64,000 nt of DNA from FEN-1219 sp964503125 (GTDB lineage: Bacteria > Pseudomonadota > Gammaproteobacteria > Steroidobacterales > Rariloculaceae): positions 40,895 through 104,894 of the forward strand of contig CAZCZE010000012.1 in assembly GCA_964503125.1 (NCBI GenBank), given 5' to 3'. The notes below the pieces were generated by a model. That model searched no databases and was not told the origin of the DNA. It was given only the letters and a program-made list of their open reading frames with translations. This document shows positions 41,414 to 50,420 of this stretch, piece after piece (the stretch's first letter is position 1; each line of letters starts with the position of its first letter). Position numbers and translations under genes: made by a program.

Positions 41414-43636
41414 ATGCGCCGCTGCGTGAGCCCACTGCGCACGAGCTGCGCGGCCTTCGCTATCGCCGCTCTGAGCAGCATGCTCGCTTTGCCCGCACCC
41501 GCACAGACCGCCGAGGGCTTCCTGGTCGTCGATTGTCTACTACCGCCGCAGATTCGCCGGCTCGGCAACAGTACGTTTCCGCGCCCGCGCCGGCCGATCA
41601 AGACCACCGCGACCGACTGCGCGATTCGCGGCGGCGAGTACGTCGCTTACGACCGTGCCGACTACGCGACCGCGCTCCGAGTCTGGCTCCCGGAGGCCGA
41701 GGCCGGAGACCCCGAGGCACGCGCCAACGTCGGAGAGATCTACGAGAAGGGGCTTGGCGTCGCGCCGGACTACGCGATGGCCGCCGACTGGTACCGGCTG
41801 GCCGCGGCCGCCGGCAACACGCGCGCGCAAATCAACCTCGGTCACTTGTACGAGAAGGGGCTCGGTGTCGAACGCGATCCTCTCGAGGCGTTGGAGTGGT
41901 ACCGGCGTGCGTCCGGTTTGCAGAACGCGATTCAGCTGAGCCCCGCCGAGTCGCCGGGCGCTGCCAATCTCGAAGTCTTGCGCGGCGAGATCGAGCAGCT
42001 GCGAATCTCGTCCGAAGCGCTGCGCGACGAGCTGCGAAGCGCGCGCGACGAGCTCGATACGTTGCGTGAGGTCGAGCGGGAACGGCTCGAGACGGAGCAA
42101 GCGCCGCGCGAGGACGGTCCGGAACAGGCGCTCAATGAGACACTCGGCGCGCTCGGGCGGCAGGTCGAGCAGCGCAGCGCAGAAATCGTCGAGCTCTCGC
42201 GGCAGCTCGAGGCGATGCGCGCGGAGCTCACGGGAGCCCGCGACGAGCTCGAACGCAATCGCGGCGAGTTGCAGCAGCAGCTCGACAGGCTCGGCGCGAC
42301 GACGGCGGAGCTGTCCGATACGGAGGAAGAAGCCGCGGCGCGGCGGCGCGAGCTACTCGCTTTGACCGCGACCCTCGAAGAGCGCGCTGCGGCGCTCCGG
42401 GAGCGGGAGACCGCGCTCGATGAACGGCAGGACCTGCTACAGCGTCTGCAAACCGAGGTCACCGCGCTCGAAACGAGAGCCGAGCAACGCCGCGACGAGA
42501 TCGACGTGCTCGAAGCGCAGCGCACCGTGCTGCTCGAGCGCGTCTTGGCCGGCCCGGAAATTGCCATGATCGAGCCGCCGCTGCCTACGACACGCAGCAT
42601 CGTCGCGGTGCCGGTCAGCACGGTCTCGGGAGCCAACCGCGAGATCGTCGGTCGGGTCACTGCGGTCGCCGGTTTGGCGTCGTTGTCCGTGAACGGCCAG
42701 CGTGTCGACGCGAACGAGCTCGGTGTTTTCGCCACGAACGTTCCGTTTTCGGCCGGCGACTCGCAGGTTTCGATCGTGGCGGTTGACCGTCAGGGCAAGC
42801 GCGCGAGTCTCGACTTTCGTTTACAGTCGACGCCGCCCGAGGGCAACCGGCCGGCGGCCGAGCAGGAGGCACGCGTCGAGCTGCCGGACGTGAATTTCGG
42901 CAACTACTATGCGCTCGTCATCGGTAACAACGACTACACGGATCTGTCGCCCTTGCGAACCGCGGTCAACGACGCACGCGAGGTAGCAGCCGTGCTCGAA
43001 ACGCGTTACGGATTCACGACGCGGCCGCTGTTGAATGCGACGCGGTACGAGATCCTATCCGCGCTCAACGATCTGCGCGGCCGACTCACCAGCGACGACA
43101 ACCTACTCATCTACTACGCCGGCCACGGCGAGCTCGACCAGGCTAACGCGCGCGGCAACTGGTTGCCGGTCGATGCAGAGCGCGACAGCACGGCCAATTG
43201 GATCTCCAACATCGCGATCACGGACATCCTGAACCTGATGCAAGCCAGACAGGTGCTCGTCGTGGTCGACTCTTGCTACGCTGGCTCGCTCACGCGTTCT
43301 TCCGTGGCGCGGCTCGAGGTCGGCTTAACGGACGAGGAGCGAGTGCACTGGCTGCGGACCATGGCCGGGAAGCGCGCGCGCATGGTCCTCACGTCCGGCG
43401 GTTTGGCCCCGGTGCTCGATGCCGGCGGCGGCAACCACTCGGTGTTTGCCAAGGCACTGCTCGACGTGCTCGGAAGCAACCGCGATCTGCTCGACGGCCA
43501 ACAGCTCTACCAGGCGATCGCCGCACGCGTCTCGTACGCCGCCGCCAACGTGCGGTTCGATCAAGTTCCCGAGTACGCGCCGATTCGCTACGCCGGTCAC
43601 GAGGCCGGCGACTTCTTCTTCGTTCCGAAGCTCTAG
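41414..43636 (+). CDS. exported caspase-family protease with Sel1 repeats and coiled coil
   Basis: 740 residues in four parts. A signal peptide (MRRCVSPLRTSCAAFAIAALSSMLALPAPAQ) precedes two Sel1 repeats (about 75-165, ARANVGEIYEKGLGV / AQINLGHLYEKGLGV), then a long coiled coil (about 190-380, many E/R/L heptads), a beta linker (about 390-480), and a caspase domain from about 495 (YYALVIGNNDYTDLSPLRTAVNDA). The catalytic dyad is His571 in YYAGHGE and Cys621 in VVDSCYAGS. ATG 41414 has AAGGA 5 nt upstream. Being exported, it is not a cytosolic death protease; periplasmic proteolysis or signalling is inferred. First of three caspase-family genes. Confidence 0.87.
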   Translation: MRRCVSPLRTSCAAFAIAALSSMLALPAPAQTAEGFLVVDCLLPPQIRRLGNSTFPRPRRPIKTTATDCAIRGGEYVAYDRADYATALRVWLPEAEAGDPEARANVGEIYEKGLGVAPDYAMAADWYRLAAAAGNTRAQINLGHLYEKGLGVERDPLEALEWYRRASGLQNAIQLSPAESPGAANLEVLRGEIEQLRISSEALRDELRSARDELDTLREVERERLETEQAPREDGPEQALNETLGALGRQVEQRSAEIVELSRQLEAMRAELTGARDELERNRGELQQQLDRLGATTAELSDTEEEAAARRRELLALTATLEERAAALRERETALDERQDLLQRLQTEVTALETRAEQRRDEIDVLEAQRTVLLERVLAGPEIAMIEPPLPTTRSIVAVPVSTVSGANREIVGRVTAVAGLASLSVNGQRVDANELGVFATNVPFSAGDSQVSIVAVDRQGKRASLDFRLQSTPPEGNRPAAEQEARVELPDVNFGNYYALVIGNNDYTDLSPLRTAVNDAREVAAVLETRYGFTTRPLLNATRYEILSALNDLRGRLTSDDNLLIYYAGHGELDQANARGNWLPVDAERDSTANWISNIAITDILNLMQARQVLVVVDSCYAGSLTRSSVARLEVGLTDEERVHWLRTMAGKRARMVLTSGGLAPVLDAGGGNHSVFAKALLDVLGSNRDLLDGQQLYQAIAARVSYAAANVRFDQVPEYAPIRYAGHEAGDFFFVPKL

Positions 43637-43651
43637 ACCCGCGCCCCCGCT

Positions 43652-44890
43652 CTAGAATTCCACGCGGAACCCAGCGGCCAATCGATAGCGGTCGAGCTGA
43701 TCGTTGCCCGAGAGCACTTCGAGATCGAGGAACGGCAACCAGCCGCTCCGTAATACCCACGCGACGCCGATACCGGTTTCAAATTGGCTGCGATCGGGCT
43801 CGTCGCCGAGAAACGTGTACTGCGCGCTCGCTGCATCGAGCAGAAACGACGCCGCTGCTAGTTCTGGATCCTTGTCGGACTCGTGCTCGTACTCGAAGCG
43901 AAACTGCGGCACCACGACACCGCGGTTCGTGCTCTTGGCGACGCTGACCCGAAAGCCGACATGGCTGATCAACGACTCGCGCTCCATCTCCGCGAACTCC
44001 ATCGCCAGCCCGGAGCCGTTCAGATCCTGCTCCGCATACGCATCGATCGTCGCGCGCGCGTAGGTCGCGCCGAAGTACGGACCGAACGTGACGGCGTTGT
44101 GCTGCCGGTCGAAGCCGAAGTTGATCGCGAACCACGACTGGTCGCCCCCGGTATCGCCGATCGTCCGGACGTTGGTCTGCGGTACTACACGCCCCGACTC
44201 CTGAAACACGGAATTGCGACGAAGCTCGAAATCGGAGCTGACGTAGCCGACGCCGCCCTCGAAGAAAAACGAGTCCGTCAAGTTGATCGAGCCGAACAGA
44301 TTGATGAACGTGCCGTCGTCGACCACGTTGCCCGCGCTCACGGCGGGAGTGAAGTTCACGCCCGGATTCTCGGCGACGAATTCGAGGTCGGTGCTTTCGA
44401 GGCCGAAGAGGACGCCGATGAAGGCTCGATCCGAAACCCTGTAGTCGAATCCGATTTCGCTCCCCCAGGTATCGCCTTCGAAACCGCGCTCGGCGTCGAG
44501 AGTGACGCTGCGATCGGCCTCGAACCACTCGCCGCGGAAATTCACGAGCAAACTGAACGGGCCGGTCAACGCCTCGTCCGACTCTTCGCTCGGCTTGTCG
44601 CGCAGTCGCTCGCCGCGTTCGCGCGCTTGCTTGCTACGCGTTCGCGCGCGATCCACCGGCGAAGAGTTGCCGCTCAAGCTCTGGCTCGGGTTGAGCGACG
44701 ACTCGCTGTCGCCGGACAAGTTGCCGAGCGCGCCCGTGGTTTCAGCGCAACGCGCCGCAAGCGCCGCGGTCGGGTTCGTGCACACGTCGAAAAAGAAAGT
44801 CTGAAACGCGGCGTTCGCAGCTCGAGCCGAGTGCGACGCCACGAGCAACGACGCCGTCAGCAAGACGACGGTCACAGAGCTGCGGGGCAT
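43652..44890 (-). CDS. autotransporter-type outer-membrane beta-barrel protein
   Basis: 412 residues. A signal peptide (MPRSSVTVVLLTASLLVASHSARA) precedes a short passenger (about 25-120, CTNPTAALAARCAETTGALGNLSGDSESSLNPSQ and an Arg-rich RTRSKQARERGERLRD stretch) and a beta-barrel of about 280 residues with alternating strands ending in the terminal Phe of AAGFRVEF, matching the autotransporter-barrel fold. Two cysteines lie in the passenger. Ribosome site GAGGGAG precedes ATG 44890. It is convergent with the caspase gene. The passenger is too short for a classical adhesin, so a plain outer-membrane protein is possible. Confidence 0.75.
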   Translation of the reverse strand: MPRSSVTVVLLTASLLVASHSARAANAAFQTFFFDVCTNPTAALAARCAETTGALGNLSGDSESSLNPSQSLSGNSSPVDRARTRSKQARERGERLRDKPSEESDEALTGPFSLLVNFRGEWFEADRSVTLDAERGFEGDTWGSEIGFDYRVSDRAFIGVLFGLESTDLEFVAENPGVNFTPAVSAGNVVDDGTFINLFGSINLTDSFFFEGGVGYVSSDFELRRNSVFQESGRVVPQTNVRTIGDTGGDQSWFAINFGFDRQHNAVTFGPYFGATYARATIDAYAEQDLNGSGLAMEFAEMERESLISHVGFRVSVAKSTNRGVVVPQFRFEYEHESDKDPELAAASFLLDAASAQYTFLGDEPDRSQFETGIGVAWVLRSGWLPFLDLEVLSGNDQLDRYRLAAGFRVEF

Positions 44891-44950
44891 GATGATCTCC
44901 CTCTTGTTGTTCTCGGTCGGCCTGGCCCGCGAAACAAGATAGTACGCCGC

Positions 44951-44969
44951 GGCAGCCTGGCCGGCTGCC
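44951..44969 (-). terminator. hairpin after the 152-residue gene, possible terminator
   Basis: GGCAGCC (44951-44957) and GGCTGCC (44963-44969) form a 7-bp GC stem with a 5-nt loop, 34 bp beyond the stop at 45003. No U tract follows on the minus strand, so termination is only possible. Confidence 0.3.
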
Positions 44970-45002
44970 ACGCGCGCAATCGGTGAAGCGGCGTCCCGTC
45001 GC

Positions 45003-45461
45003 CTACTGTGCCGTGCCGGCGCCCGTTACGGCCCACGCCGCCGCGACGTTGCTACCGCGGAACGTCCGTTTCCAGTACCGGCCCTGCGGCGGTAAGCCCG
45101 GCATCGTCCTGGCCCACATGATCGTATCGCCGACCCAATCGACCACGGGGATCGGAATGGGGACCGGCGTCGGCGGAACGAGTCCCAATACGTTCCTGCC
45201 TTCTCTGCCGCGCGAAATGATCAATGGATAGGGTGTTAGATTCGTGACGAAGATAAAGGTAGCAATCGCGCGCGTTTCGACTCCCGCGTTGAGCGTCGCG
45301 ATCTCCGCCGGCGTGATAGGGTCCGACCCTTCCAACCTCTCACCGACCGTGATGCCCAACGTTTTCTCGGGATCCCAGGTCTGCGCCCGGGTCACATCCG
45401 GAACGAGCAAGCTCGCGGCAACGGTGAATACGATCAGAAACATCGTAAGTGGTTTTGTCAT
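45003..45461 (-). CDS. small exported hypothetical protein
   Basis: 152 residues with a signal peptide (MTKPLTMFLIVFTVAASLLVPDVTRAQ). The mature protein contains TLGITVGERLEGSDPITPAEIATLN, a beta-rich middle (ATFIFVTNLTPYPLIISRGREG), and a Pro-rich VPPTPVPIPIPVVDW stretch before WARTMPGLPPQGRYWKRTFRG. ATG 45461 has GGAG 9 nt upstream. Family unknown. It lies between a barrel gene and a caspase gene on the same strand; a strong hairpin separates it from the caspase gene. Confidence 0.55.
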   Translation of the reverse strand: MTKPLTMFLIVFTVAASLLVPDVTRAQTWDPEKTLGITVGERLEGSDPITPAEIATLNAGVETRAIATFIFVTNLTPYPLIISRGREGRNVLGLVPPTPVPIPIPVVDWVGDTIMWARTMPGLPPQGRYWKRTFRGSNVAAAWAVTGAGTAQ

Positions 45462-45524
45462 TGTTGTTGCTCCAAAAAAGGGAGGAACTGCAGCGGCATT
45501 ATCGACGGCGGTACATGCCGAGTC

Positions 45525-45564
45525 AAAAAAATCCACTCGTGAGACTTCAGTCGAGCAGGGAGTG
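45525..45564 (-). terminator. hairpin terminator downstream of the second caspase gene
   Basis: On the minus strand a two-tier stem, GAGTG/CACTC (45560-45564 with 45534-45538) enclosing GACT-TC-AGTC (45543-45552), is followed by a T run (A run 45525-45531). On the plus strand five T follow the same stem (45565-45569), so it could work in both directions. It lies 50 bp after the caspase stop at 45614. Confidence 0.55.
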
Positions 45565-45613
45565 TTTTTGCCATATGAAACATCAGCTTCCGGCCAACCT
45601 CGGCTCGCCGGCG

Positions 45614-46525
45614 TCAGGGGCGGCTCGGCGTGCCGAACAGTGGCTCATCGAGCAAGTCGGGCGGCGCTTCGAGCTGGGGCTCCGGCATCGACGCGCGGCC
45701 TAAGGTCGCTTGAATCTCTTGCAGGCGCTGCTCGATGCCGGCCAGCACATGGCGCGCCGACGCTTGCGGTACCGACGAGGCGAGGCTTTGCGATAACGCA
45801 TAGGAGAAAAACCCGTGATGGCGCCCTTGCAGCGGACCGTCGAGCGCTTCTTGGTCCGGCGCAGCCGCCGACAGTACGACAAACCGGGATTCCACGCGCG
45901 CAACGACCGCACGCGTCGTGACGGCGGTGTCGCGGCGATACAAGTCGCTGCGATCGTCTCCGGGCACAGAGCGAGCGCGCAGGTCGGCGGAGCGCGTCGC
46001 CGTTCCCGAATGGCACGAGTCGAGCACGATGACGGCGTGGCGCGCTCTGAGCTTCGCGAGCACGGCGTCGAGCTCGTCGTCGACGATGTCTGCTATACCG
46101 GCCGTTCGCCCATCGTGCGGAACGATGGTCTCATCGATGCCGTCGTCCTCGTCGCCGTTCTGATCGCCGACTCGAGAGCCGTGGCCGGAGTAATGAATGT
46201 ACACGATGTCGTTGGGACCGCTGTCCCGCACCAGCTGCTCGAACGCCGCGAGAATCCCAGCGCGAGTCGCCGCCGAGTTCGTGAGCACCGTGATCAGCGG
46301 CTCGGAGAACCCCCAGCGCGCAACCAGCACATCGCGCACGATTTCTACGTCATTGAGCGAACCGCGTAGCGGCGGGATGAGCGGGGACCGGTACTCGTTG
46401 ATGCCGATCAGCAGCGCGCGCTTCACACCGGAGTCGCTCCGCCCGCCGGTTTGCGCAAACGACATGGTGCTCGCGGCGAACGCCGCAAGCACTAATGCGC
46501 AGAATCTCCACCGCCACTGTTGCAC
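45614..46525 (-). CDS. exported metacaspase-type protease (second caspase gene)
   Basis: 303 residues: GTG start at 46525, signal peptide (... LVLAAFAASTMSFAQ), then a caspase p20 domain beginning KRALLIGINEYRSPLIPPLRGSLNDVE. The dyad is His115 in YIHYSGHGS and Cys171 in VLDSCHSGT; the acidic NGDEDDGIDETIVPHD between them is the Ca-binding-like loop of type-I metacaspases, which cut after Arg/Lys. No p10-like C-terminal half is obvious beyond FFSYALSQSL. Closely related to the protein at 47739-49850 (shared GINEY, NDV, HYSGHGS, SCHSGT motifs), so a local duplication is likely. Confidence 0.85.
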   Translation of the reverse strand: MQQWRWRFCALVLAAFAASTMSFAQTGGRSDSGVKRALLIGINEYRSPLIPPLRGSLNDVEIVRDVLVARWGFSEPLITVLTNSAATRAGILAAFEQLVRDSGPNDIVYIHYSGHGSRVGDQNGDEDDGIDETIVPHDGRTAGIADIVDDELDAVLAKLRARHAVIVLDSCHSGTATRSADLRARSVPGDDRSDLYRRDTAVTTRAVVARVESRFVVLSAAAPDQEALDGPLQGRHHGFFSYALSQSLASSVPQASARHVLAGIEQRLQEIQATLGRASMPEPQLEAPPDLLDEPLFGTPSRP

Positions 46526-46552
46526 TGTCGTGCCCGCTCGCGACGCGCTCGG

Positions 46553-47707
46553 CTAAGCGCCGGCCGGTGGCGCGCTCTTCGGCACCGCTCGAGGCGCCGA
46601 TTCGTCGCCGCCATCGTCCGGCGCAAACTGCGGCAATGCCGAGTCGCCGCACAGATTCAAGTACGACGGCGCCGGTCCTTCGTCGATCTCGAACCCGAAC
46701 ACGACGTAGTTCGCATCGAGCGGCTCGCCACCGCGGGTCAAGCCGACTTGTGGTCCGACCTCTTCCAGCATCACTTCGCGCAGATCGACCTCGCGCCCGA
46801 CGTCGATCGCCGCCCAAAAGCCGGGCTGCAAATTGACCTTGGATCCGCCGCGCGCGATTCCGTACGAGCTGAAACCGCCGCGCCAGAGCGGCGGCTCTTG
46901 CGCCATGCTGCCGACGATCGCCTGCGCGAGCGCGGCGCCCTCCTGGAACATCGCGGGCACGCGCATCGGCGGCAGCGCCTGCAGCGCGGTCTGCACGTCT
47001 TGATTCTCCAATTGCAACGGCACTCCGGTGACGGCGAGCGCTGTACGCAAGATCTTGCGGAACAGCACGCCGGCGCGGCGTTGCGAACGCAGCATCTGGA
47101 TGCGCAGACCGAGATTGGGCTCGTCCGTGATCACGGGCTCGATGGCTTCGCCGCGCTGGGCGACATACTGATAGCCGATATTGCTGAAGCCCTCGTCATC
47201 GATGTCGAACTGCTGCGCAAACAGCCAGGTCATCGGCTGCCCCGCGAGCGGGGCGCGCAGCTCGACCGTCAGCGTGCCCTGATCGGTTTGGCCCCAATCG
47301 CTTTTGGCGCCGTGAAACCCCAGTATCTGGCCGTTGAAACGGTACGAGCGATAGTCCTGGAGCGGCCCGAGCTCCGGCACGACGCTCAAGGGGCTCACGA
47401 ACCGACCGCGCGAATCGCCGAGGTCGCCGGCCCAGTGGACCAGCCGGTACGTGGGCGCCCGCGCCGGTCTCAAGCCGCGTGGGATTACAACCGGCCGTCC
47501 CTGCATCAACTGCTCTTGCAGCTGCTCGACCTCGATCAAGGCGGCCTGCTCGCTTGCGGACAACTCGCCGGAGTCGAGGAAATAGGGGTCGATATCGCCG
47601 AGCAACAGCTCTTCGTCGTCCGGCTGGGCGCGCGCGGCCGTCGAGCCGAGCGCGGCACCGGCTGCACCGGAAGCCGCCAGCGATCGCAATAGGTCTCTTC
47701 GCTTCAT
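46553..47707 (-). CDS. Tat-type exported hypothetical protein between two caspase genes
   Basis: 384 residues with a possible twin-arginine signal (MKRRDLLRSLAASGAAGAALGSTAARAQ); the RRDLL core fits RRxLL loosely. The mature protein has an acidic start (DDEELLLGDIDPYFLD), a helix (SEQAALIEVEQLQEQLMQ) and a beta-rich body without recognisable domains; LHWAGDL-like and NYVVFGFEIDEG strands suggest a secreted beta sandwich. It is flanked by two metacaspase genes on the same strand at 27 and 31 bp, so it may be their substrate, inhibitor or partner. ATG 47707 has GGGAG upstream. No homologue recognised. Confidence 0.55.
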   Translation of the reverse strand: MKRRDLLRSLAASGAAGAALGSTAARAQPDDEELLLGDIDPYFLDSGELSASEQAALIEVEQLQEQLMQGRPVVIPRGLRPARAPTYRLVHWAGDLGDSRGRFVSPLSVVPELGPLQDYRSYRFNGQILGFHGAKSDWGQTDQGTLTVELRAPLAGQPMTWLFAQQFDIDDEGFSNIGYQYVAQRGEAIEPVITDEPNLGLRIQMLRSQRRAGVLFRKILRTALAVTGVPLQLENQDVQTALQALPPMRVPAMFQEGAALAQAIVGSMAQEPPLWRGGFSSYGIARGGSKVNLQPGFWAAIDVGREVDLREVMLEEVGPQVGLTRGGEPLDANYVVFGFEIDEGPAPSYLNLCGDSALPQFAPDDGGDESAPRAVPKSAPPAGA

Positions 47708-47738
47708 GATGCTGCTCCCAAAATGGAAAGCCCGTCGT

Positions 47739-49850
47739 TCACTGCTGCACCTCGATGATCACAGACGCTGCCGTCCAATCGCCTGCGGCGTCATCCTGCT
47801 CCAACCGGCCGGATTCCGTGGCCGGCGCACCCTCGTCGGCTACGACCCGGATGCCGCGCACGGCCTGCGCCACGAGCGCCGAGCGAAGCTCGCCGATCGC
47901 TTCGTGCCGCTGGCGCGCCTCCCGCGCAAGCCGGCGGATCGTCTCCGCGAGCTTCAGTTCCGTCGTCGCGAACACGCGCACGGTGTCGGTGCCGGCGGGC
48001 GGCGCGTAGTCCCAGTGAAAACCCGCGCGATTGCTCGCGCCGATAGAGTCGGGGATTCGTACGACCGTGTTGGCGCGAACGAAGCCGTCGGGCAAGAAGC
48101 CGATCAGTTGGTAGTCGTTCGGGAACAGCAGATTCACGCCGCCTTCGGTATCGACGTCCACGATCGTCAAATAGACGTCGCGGTCGGCGCGGATCTGCAA
48201 CACAAGGCTGTTGTGCGCGGAGCGCGCGTCGTCGTCGTTGCGAACCGTGTAGACCGGCGCGGGCGGTGGCGTTTGGCCCGACGCGCTTAGCTCCGCACCG
48301 TCAGTCACGACCTCGGCCCAAAGCCGAATCCTCGCGGCCGGGTTGTCCAGTCCGAGCAACGCCGTCGCCGTGGCGGACGTCGCGAAGACGCGCGCGAGTT
48401 GGCGAGCGAGCGTCGCGTCGTCCGTGTCACGAAACGACAGAGCCGTCTGCAGTCCGGCGGCGTCTCTGATGTGCCATGCGTCGCGATCATCCACTACCAC
48501 GAAGCGCGCAAACTGCCCTGCGCCGACGAATTCGAGTTGCGGCAATTCGGCCGCGAGTGCGCGCTGCAGACGCGCGCGGCGATCCTCCCGGGCCTCGAGG
48601 CGCACGGGGATCCGGCCCGAAAGATCCGGCGCTGCGAGCGCGATCGCGCGGCCGCCGCGCGGCAAGTCGCCTCTCACAACCTGCAGCGCTAGCAGCGCAT
48701 CGCCGCCTTGAAGTTCCTCGACCAACCCCAGCGCAATCGCGTTACCGAAATCGAACTGCGTTTCCGCAGCTGCGTAAATCCCCCAGAACGATCCGGGGTT
48801 GGCGTTGAGCTGCGCGCCGTCGAGCAGGCGCACGTGGTCGGCATCGACGCGCTCGATCTCGAGCCATGCGCGGCGCACCGGCGCTTCGGTGTGCGCTCCA
48901 GGCGCGGCGCTCGATTCTGTGTGCGCGGTCTGCGCGCCGGGGCTCGCGACGCGAACCAGCGGGGTGAGCAACCGGCCTTCCGGGGCTTCGAGCTGTGGCT
49001 CGGGCGCCCTGGTGAACAACTGTTCCTGGATTCGGCGCAACTCGAGCACGCTACTTGCGTGCAGGTCCGCCGGGGTAGCCGACGGCCCCAAGCCGTCGAG
49101 GCTGCGGGCGAGCGCGTACGAGAACAGGCCGTACCAACCGCCGTCGACGGGCCCATCGAGGGCTTCCTCGCCGGCGGGCGCCCCGGTCATCAGCACGTGC
49201 GGCAACTCCTCGACGAGCACGACCTCGCGAGTGCGCGCCGCGAAACGTCGATACAAGTCGGCGCGCTCGTCGGGAGGTGCGAACCGCGGCCGTACCGGCG
49301 TCGGTGAGCGCGTCACAGTGCCGGAATGGCACGAATCGAACACGATGAAGGCATTGCGAGTCCGGAGCCGCGCGAAGGCACTCTCGAACTCGTCATCGAT
49401 GATGTCGGGCACGCCTTCCTCGCGCGCATCGTGGGGGAGAATCGTCTCGTCCCAACCGTCCTCCTCGTCGCCGTTTGCGTCGCGCACCTGCGAGCCGTGC
49501 CCCGAGTAGTGGATGTACACGAAATCGTCCTCGCCGACCCTGCCGGCGAGCTCATCGAGCGCCGCTAAAATGTGCTCGCGAGTCGCCTGCTCGTCGGTGA
49601 GCATGACGATGTCTTGCTCCGCGACACCGAACCGCGTGAGCAAGATTCTGCGCACCATCGTGACGTCGTTGACCGCGCCGCGCAGATCCAGTATCGCCGG
49701 CGACGTGTATTCGTTGATGCCGATCAGCAGCGCGTGACGCGCGGGCTCGCTTTGGCCATGCGCCGTGCTTATCAGGGCCGACGCGAGCAGGAGGGTCGTT
49801 GCCGCTCGATGGCGCTGTTTTTTTTGGATCCACAATCGACTATTGGGCAT
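47739..49850 (-). CDS. exported metacaspase with DUF4384-like C-terminal domain
   Basis: 703 residues. Signal peptide (MPNSRLWIQKKQRHRAATTLLLASALISTAHGQ), caspase domain about 38-270 with His118 in YIHYSGHGSQ and Cys174 in IVFDSCHSGT, and the acidic NGDEEDGWDETILPHD loop of metacaspases. A long middle part follows, then a DUF4384-like domain (about 555-640, NSLVLQIRADRDVYLTIVDVDTEGGVNLLFPNDYQ) that occurs in secreted protease and kinase systems. Eight successive T bases at 49818-49825 lie inside the signal-peptide codons. The C-terminus ends in QRHEAIGELRSALVAQAV. First gene of the minus-strand run 49850-45003. Confidence 0.85.
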   Translation of the reverse strand: MPNSRLWIQKKQRHRAATTLLLASALISTAHGQSEPARHALLIGINEYTSPAILDLRGAVNDVTMVRRILLTRFGVAEQDIVMLTDEQATREHILAALDELAGRVGEDDFVYIHYSGHGSQVRDANGDEEDGWDETILPHDAREEGVPDIIDDEFESAFARLRTRNAFIVFDSCHSGTVTRSPTPVRPRFAPPDERADLYRRFAARTREVVLVEELPHVLMTGAPAGEEALDGPVDGGWYGLFSYALARSLDGLGPSATPADLHASSVLELRRIQEQLFTRAPEPQLEAPEGRLLTPLVRVASPGAQTAHTESSAAPGAHTEAPVRRAWLEIERVDADHVRLLDGAQLNANPGSFWGIYAAAETQFDFGNAIALGLVEELQGGDALLALQVVRGDLPRGGRAIALAAPDLSGRIPVRLEAREDRRARLQRALAAELPQLEFVGAGQFARFVVVDDRDAWHIRDAAGLQTALSFRDTDDATLARQLARVFATSATATALLGLDNPAARIRLWAEVVTDGAELSASGQTPPPAPVYTVRNDDDARSAHNSLVLQIRADRDVYLTIVDVDTEGGVNLLFPNDYQLIGFLPDGFVRANTVVRIPDSIGASNRAGFHWDYAPPAGTDTVRVFATTELKLAETIRRLAREARQRHEAIGELRSALVAQAVRGIRVVADEGAPATESGRLEQDDAAGDWTAASVIIEVQQ

Positions 49851-49914
49851 AGGCCGATCATCCGGATCATTCAGCCGCGGGGCCGCGGCATCATGACACG
49901 ATCCCCGCGCGAGT

Positions 49915-50420
49915 TCAGCCGTCCATGTTGCCGGCCCGCTGTCCGGCCTGCCCGGGGACCGCGCCGCTAGCGGGGTCCGCGCAGGGCGATGGGGGATTGC
50001 CCTCGAAAAAGGCCGCGAACTCGTCGGGCGGAATCTGTGCGAGCTCGATCAGATGGAACTCCGGACTTACGAAGAACTGACAGGGCGCTCCTGTGAATGC
50101 CTCCGAAGAGAACGGTGGCAGCGGTGAATAATCCTGCGCGCTCAGCCACTCATGTGACGCACTCAGATCGTCGACCAGAAAGCATAGGTGATAAAACCAT
50201 GCTTCAAGTATCGGCCGAGCCTTGCTTCCTCACCCACAGGCATCACGAGCTCCAAATAGAACGCCATTTGCAGCTCTAGAAAACGCACTCGTACACCTTG
50301 ACTCGAGACGTCGAACGCGCGGGTTCTCCGGCGCAGGCCGAAGGCTGCGCTGTAGATCTCGCAACTCCGCGCGAGATCGCTTACGGGGCATCCGATGTGG
50401 TGCGGAGTCGACTTGATCAT
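49915..50420 (-). pseudogene. VOC/glyoxalase-family protein, frameshifted
   Basis: ATG 50420 opens MIKSTPHHIGCPVSDLARSCEIYSAAFG, a typical VOC start, and continues to GRYLKHGF where the frame ends (ITYAFWSTI, stop). One more T in the T run there (A run 50193-50196 on the plus strand) would restore GFYHLCFLVDDLSASHEWL..., ending in FVSPEFHLIELAQIP, the normal second half of a VOC domain, to a stop at 49915. The gene is thus split by one base. The metal ligands His (HHIGCPVSD), Glu (FYLELV), His (FYHLCFLV) and Glu (HLIELAQ) are spread over both halves. Real mutation or homopolymer error cannot be told apart here. Confidence 0.65.
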
